7,907 nt of DNA. Origin: an uncultured Clostridia bacterium (GTDB taxonomy: Bacteria > Bacillota > Clostridia > Oscillospirales > Ruminococcaceae). The position numbers and the translations under genes are program-made. Under the pieces are notes generated by a model. It worked only from the letters and a program-made list of their open reading frames with translations. It was not told the origin of the DNA and ran no database searches. The first letter of the stretch is position 1. Every line of letters begins with the position of its first letter. Positions 5,561 through 7,907 of the stretch are shown here, piece by piece. The stretch is taken from positions 1-7,907 of the forward strand of contig CAMGJS010000033.1 in the NCBI GenBank assembly GCA_946056455.1, read 5' to 3'.

Positions 5561-7907
5561 CGTCGGCTCCCTCCTTTTCCGCAATAGGCTCAATAGTAGC
5601 CTTATTCTCGATTTTCGCTTCAATATCTCCCTCGATAACTCCTCTTACTATACCCTCAACCCTGCCGTTGACATAGCCTCTTACAAAACCGTTTACGGTA
5701 ATACGGCTCGAAGTAGCTCTTGCAAGCTCGCGCTTTTTAATGGTGAACGATGTTCTTTCAATAATACTGTCGCCGAGAATGAGTATCTGAGGCAATATTC
5801 CCATAACAAGAATTATTGAGATTATTGTTCCTCTTCCAAGGCATACTCCTATCGAGGATATTGTCGGGTCAGATGAAAGGTTGCCGATAAGAATTCCTGC
5901 CGCCGCAAGAATTGCTCCCGATGTGATGATTGTCGGGAACGCCTGATTGAGCGTTTCTGTGATAGCGTCCTTTATGGACATTTCTTGTTTAAGCTCCATA
6001 TATCTGCTTGAAATAACTATTGCATAGTCGATATTAGCGCCCATCTGTATAGCGTTTATGATAAGATAGCTGAGGAAGAAAAGGTTCTGCGATTGCAAGT
6101 AAGGGAACGAGAAGTTTATCCATATACTTCCCTGAATAACGGCAATGAGCAGAACGGGAAGTCCTGCCGATTTGAATGTGAACAAGAGGATTATTATAAC
6201 AAACAGCGCCGAAAGAATGCTTATTATAATGTTATCGTTGACAAACGACGATGAAAGGTCGCGGTCGCTCGTTGAATTTCCCACAAGATAGACATTTTCG
6301 GGATAATATTTTTCCGCCGTCTTGTGAACGGTAGAAAGAAATTCAAAGGTCTGCTCGCCCTCCTCGGGAAGATTGAGATAAACAAGCATTCTGCTGTAAT
6401 TTTCTCCCCTTAGCTGTAAGATAGCGTCGTTAAGCGTTTCGTGAAGCTCGTCAAGCTTGTCGTAAAGCTCGTCGTCAAGGGTAACATAACCTTTCTGCAC
6501 TTCATCGTATGTAAACATAAACATATCAATAAGGGGAACGCCGTAGCTTTCAAGCCCGTTTACCACTTCGCCGTAGTTTTCATCGTTGACAGCATAAGCG
6601 GCATAAAGAATTTTTGCAACTTCATAGTCTAAACCCGCAAGTTCCGAAAACTGCCTTGGAGTAAGCTTGTCGGTCAGGGTGTAGCCGTCCGTCACTTCAA
6701 TATTCGCAAGCCCCATAGCAGAGTCAACTTCACCGAAGCGTTCAAGCTCGGCAAGCAACTTTGCTTCACTCTCATAGTCGCCCGTCGGGACAAGCACCGC
6801 CATAAGATTTGACGAACCGAAGGTATCCCTGATTTTATCCGAAGCGATTTTCGCCTCGCTCTTGCGTGATGTTTCAAGGTCCGTAGTGCCGTAGCAATAG
6901 GGGCATTTATTTGCAAAGAAAAATCCCGTGACCATAAGTATTACAAAAACGGGCGGAATGACATATTTTGTAGCAAAGGCGAATTTTCCCACAGCGGTTA
7001 TTTTCGGCACAAAATTTTTATGCACCGATTTGTCGATAAGTCCGCTGAAAAGCATAATAAGTCCGGGCATAAGTGTGAATACGGAAAGCAGGCTCAGAAA
7101 TATCGCTTTGATAAGAACTATTGCAAGGTCGGCGCCTATTCTGAACTGCATAAAAGCAAGGGCAATAAGTCCCGATATAGTTGTAAGACTGCTTGAAGAA
7201 ATTTCGGGTATCGCCTTGCTGAGCGCCTTGATACAAGCCTCTCTTGCAGGCAGGATTTCGTGCTCCTCGCTGTAACGATGAATGAGAATTATTGCATAGT
7301 CAATAGCAAGGGCAAGCTGTAAAACTATCGTCACTGAATTTGAAATAAACGATATTTTTCCTACCATAAAATTCGTTCCCATATTGAGAACGGCGGCGGC
7401 TCCGAATGTCATTATAAGAACGGGGATTTCGGCATAGGCTTTTGATGTAAAAAGAATAACAAGAAGAATAATCGCCGCCGCAATAGCGGTTACCGTTTTC
7501 ATTTCATCGGCAAGCTGTTTCTGCGCATTATTGCCTACCGTTCCCGAAACATAAAGGTCGTATCCGCCCAGCATTTCCTTTATCTTTTCCATAGCGTCAG
7601 CGCATATCTCATCGTCCTCCTCGCCCTCAAAGGTGACGGAGAACATTGCGGACGCATTCTTGTAATGGTCGTCGGTATCGTCAAATTCAACCTTTGAAAC
7701 TCCCTCGACAGCCTCTATGTCCTCTGCAATTTTCTCGGCGTTTTCATAGGTTATATTCGATATCATAACGGAGGCTGTTCCGTATGTGACAAATTCGCTG
7801 TCCATTATGTCAAGTCCCGTTCTTGTTTCGGTATCCTCAGAAAGATATGAGGGCTCACTCATAATAACATTATCAATGTTTTTTTGGGCAATGTCAACAG
7901 CTAATTG
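5547..7907 (-). CDS. MMPL-family (RND superfamily) transporter, 5' end outside the window
   Basis: The frame stays open to the right edge, so the gene is incomplete at its start: 786 residues are visible and the first membrane helix is missing. ATG 7862 is an internal Met, not a credible start. Numbering from that Met, residues 1-120 are an extracytoplasmic loop. Helices 2-6 lie at about 123-275, with the MMPL proton-relay-type motif AIDYAIILIHRY (Asp188-Tyr189). Helix 7 is at about 300-317 and a second large outer loop spans 318-540. Helices 8-12 lie at about 543-697, with the matching motif ANIDYAIVISSRY (Asp612-Tyr613). MMPL proteins use the proton motive force to export lipids or other hydrophobic molecules; the substrate here cannot be told. 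The cytoplasmic tail carries a strict four-residue repeat (721-751). The gene overlaps the start of the GLUG protein gene and was probably transcribed first in a shared operon. Confidence 0.93.
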   Translation of the reverse strand, partial: QLAVDIAQKNIDNVIMSEPSYLSEDTETRTGLDIMDSEFVTYGTASVMISNITYENAEKIAEDIEAVEGVSKVEFDDTDDHYKNASAMFSVTFEGEEDDEICADAMEKIKEMLGGYDLYVSGTVGNNAQKQLADEMKTVTAIAAAIILLVILFTSKAYAEIPVLIMTFGAAAVLNMGTNFMVGKISFISNSVTIVLQLALAIDYAIILIHRYSEEHEILPAREACIKALSKAIPEISSSSLTTISGLIALAFMQFRIGADLAIVLIKAIFLSLLSVFTLMPGLIMLFSGLIDKSVHKNFVPKITAVGKFAFATKYVIPPVFVILMVTGFFFANKCPYCYGTTDLETSRKSEAKIASDKIRDTFGSSNLMAVLVPTGDYESEAKLLAELERFGEVDSAMGLANIEVTDGYTLTDKLTPRQFSELAGLDYEVAKILYAAYAVNDENYGEVVNGLESYGVPLIDMFMFTYDEVQKGYVTLDDELYDKLDELHETLNDAILQLRGENYSRMLVYLNLPEEGEQTFEFLSTVHKTAEKYYPENVYLVGNSTSDRDLSSSFVNDNIIISILSALFVIIILLFTFKSAGLPVLLIAVIQGSIWINFSFPYLQSQNLFFLSYLIINAIQMGANIDYAIVISSRYMELKQEMSIKDAITETLNQAFPTIITSGAILAAAGILIGNLSSDPTISSIGVCLGRGTIISIILVMGILPQILILGDSIIERTSFTIKKRELARATSSRITVNGFVRGYVNGRVEGIVRGVIEGDIEAKIENKATIEPIAEKEGADDENN
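5570..5575 (-). promoter_or_regulatory. Ribosome binding site of the GLUG-repeat gene, inside the MMPL coding region
   Basis: AGGAGG lies nine bases before the ATG at 5560 and within the last codons of the upstream gene. It decides the start in favour of 5560 over the longer reading at 5623 and indicates translational coupling. Confidence 0.8.
5610..5702 (-). repeat. Tetrapeptide repeat G-x-[VI]-x in the cytoplasmic tail of the MMPL transporter
   Basis: Residues 721-751 (from the Met at 7862) read ITVNGFVRGYVNGRVEGIVR, followed by GVIEGDIEAKI. Gly recurs every four residues at 725, 729, 733, 737, 741 and 745. Val or Ile recurs at 723, 727, 731, 735, 739, 743, 747 and 751. The residues between are mostly polar or charged. 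This is a protein-level repeat, not a DNA tandem repeat. The regular spacing suggests a small beta-structure, loosely like the short repeats of bactofilin-type solenoids. Confidence 0.75.

Noticed and set aside
2138..5623. Longer start for the GLUG-repeat protein at 5623
   Set aside because: The extra 21 residues are Arg/Lys-rich, lie wholly within the MMPL coding region and lack a good ribosome binding site. ATG 5560 has AGGAGG nine bases upstream and gives a normal signal peptide.
5547..7862. MMPL gene starting at ATG 7862
   Set aside because: The same frame is open for 15 more codons to the window edge, and the protein would lack the first membrane helix of the family. The gene is cut by the window, not short.

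Overview
The window looks like a chromosomal stretch from an anaerobic Gram-positive gut-type bacterium of the Clostridia (Oscillospiraceae or Lachnospiraceae-like). This is inferred from the moderately low GC content, strong AGGAGG-type ribosome binding sites, a MetNI transporter with a NIL domain, and a GLUG-repeat surface protein next to an MMPL-type transporter. The species cannot be named from the sequence. All convincing genes lie on the minus strand, so the biological order runs from position 7907 down to 1.

Region 1 (7907 to 2138) is a two-gene operon. The first gene is an MMPL/RND-superfamily membrane transporter whose 5' end lies outside the window. The second gene overlaps it by 14 bases and encodes a 1140-residue secreted, membrane-anchored protein. 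That protein has two blocks of GLUG-type repeats separated by a roughly 430-residue, mostly helical insertion, then a Listeria/InlB-repeat-like module and a C-terminal membrane anchor. Tight coupling suggests the two products work together at the cell surface; the substrate is unknown.

Region 2 (2137 to 1859) is a dense regulatory leader. It holds a near-consensus sigma-A promoter, a 20-codon open reading frame with Met codons at positions 5, 6, 7 and 9 (MTSDMMMKMNNNVVLHRYGF), and an intrinsic terminator ending just before the metN ribosome binding site. It also holds sequence segments that can pair in mutually exclusive ways. Together these look like a classical ribosome-mediated transcription attenuator that senses methionine (charged tRNA-Met). 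No SAM riboswitch or T-box motif was found, although those are the usual methionine controls in Firmicutes. This is the most interesting item in the window.

Region 3 (1858 to 177) is metN-metI, the ATPase and permease of the methionine ABC importer. The substrate-binding gene metQ is not in the window. Downstream (176 to 1) are only an 18-codon ORF of doubtful status and the first 16 codons of an ORF that resembles the helix-turn-helix part of IS3-family transposases.
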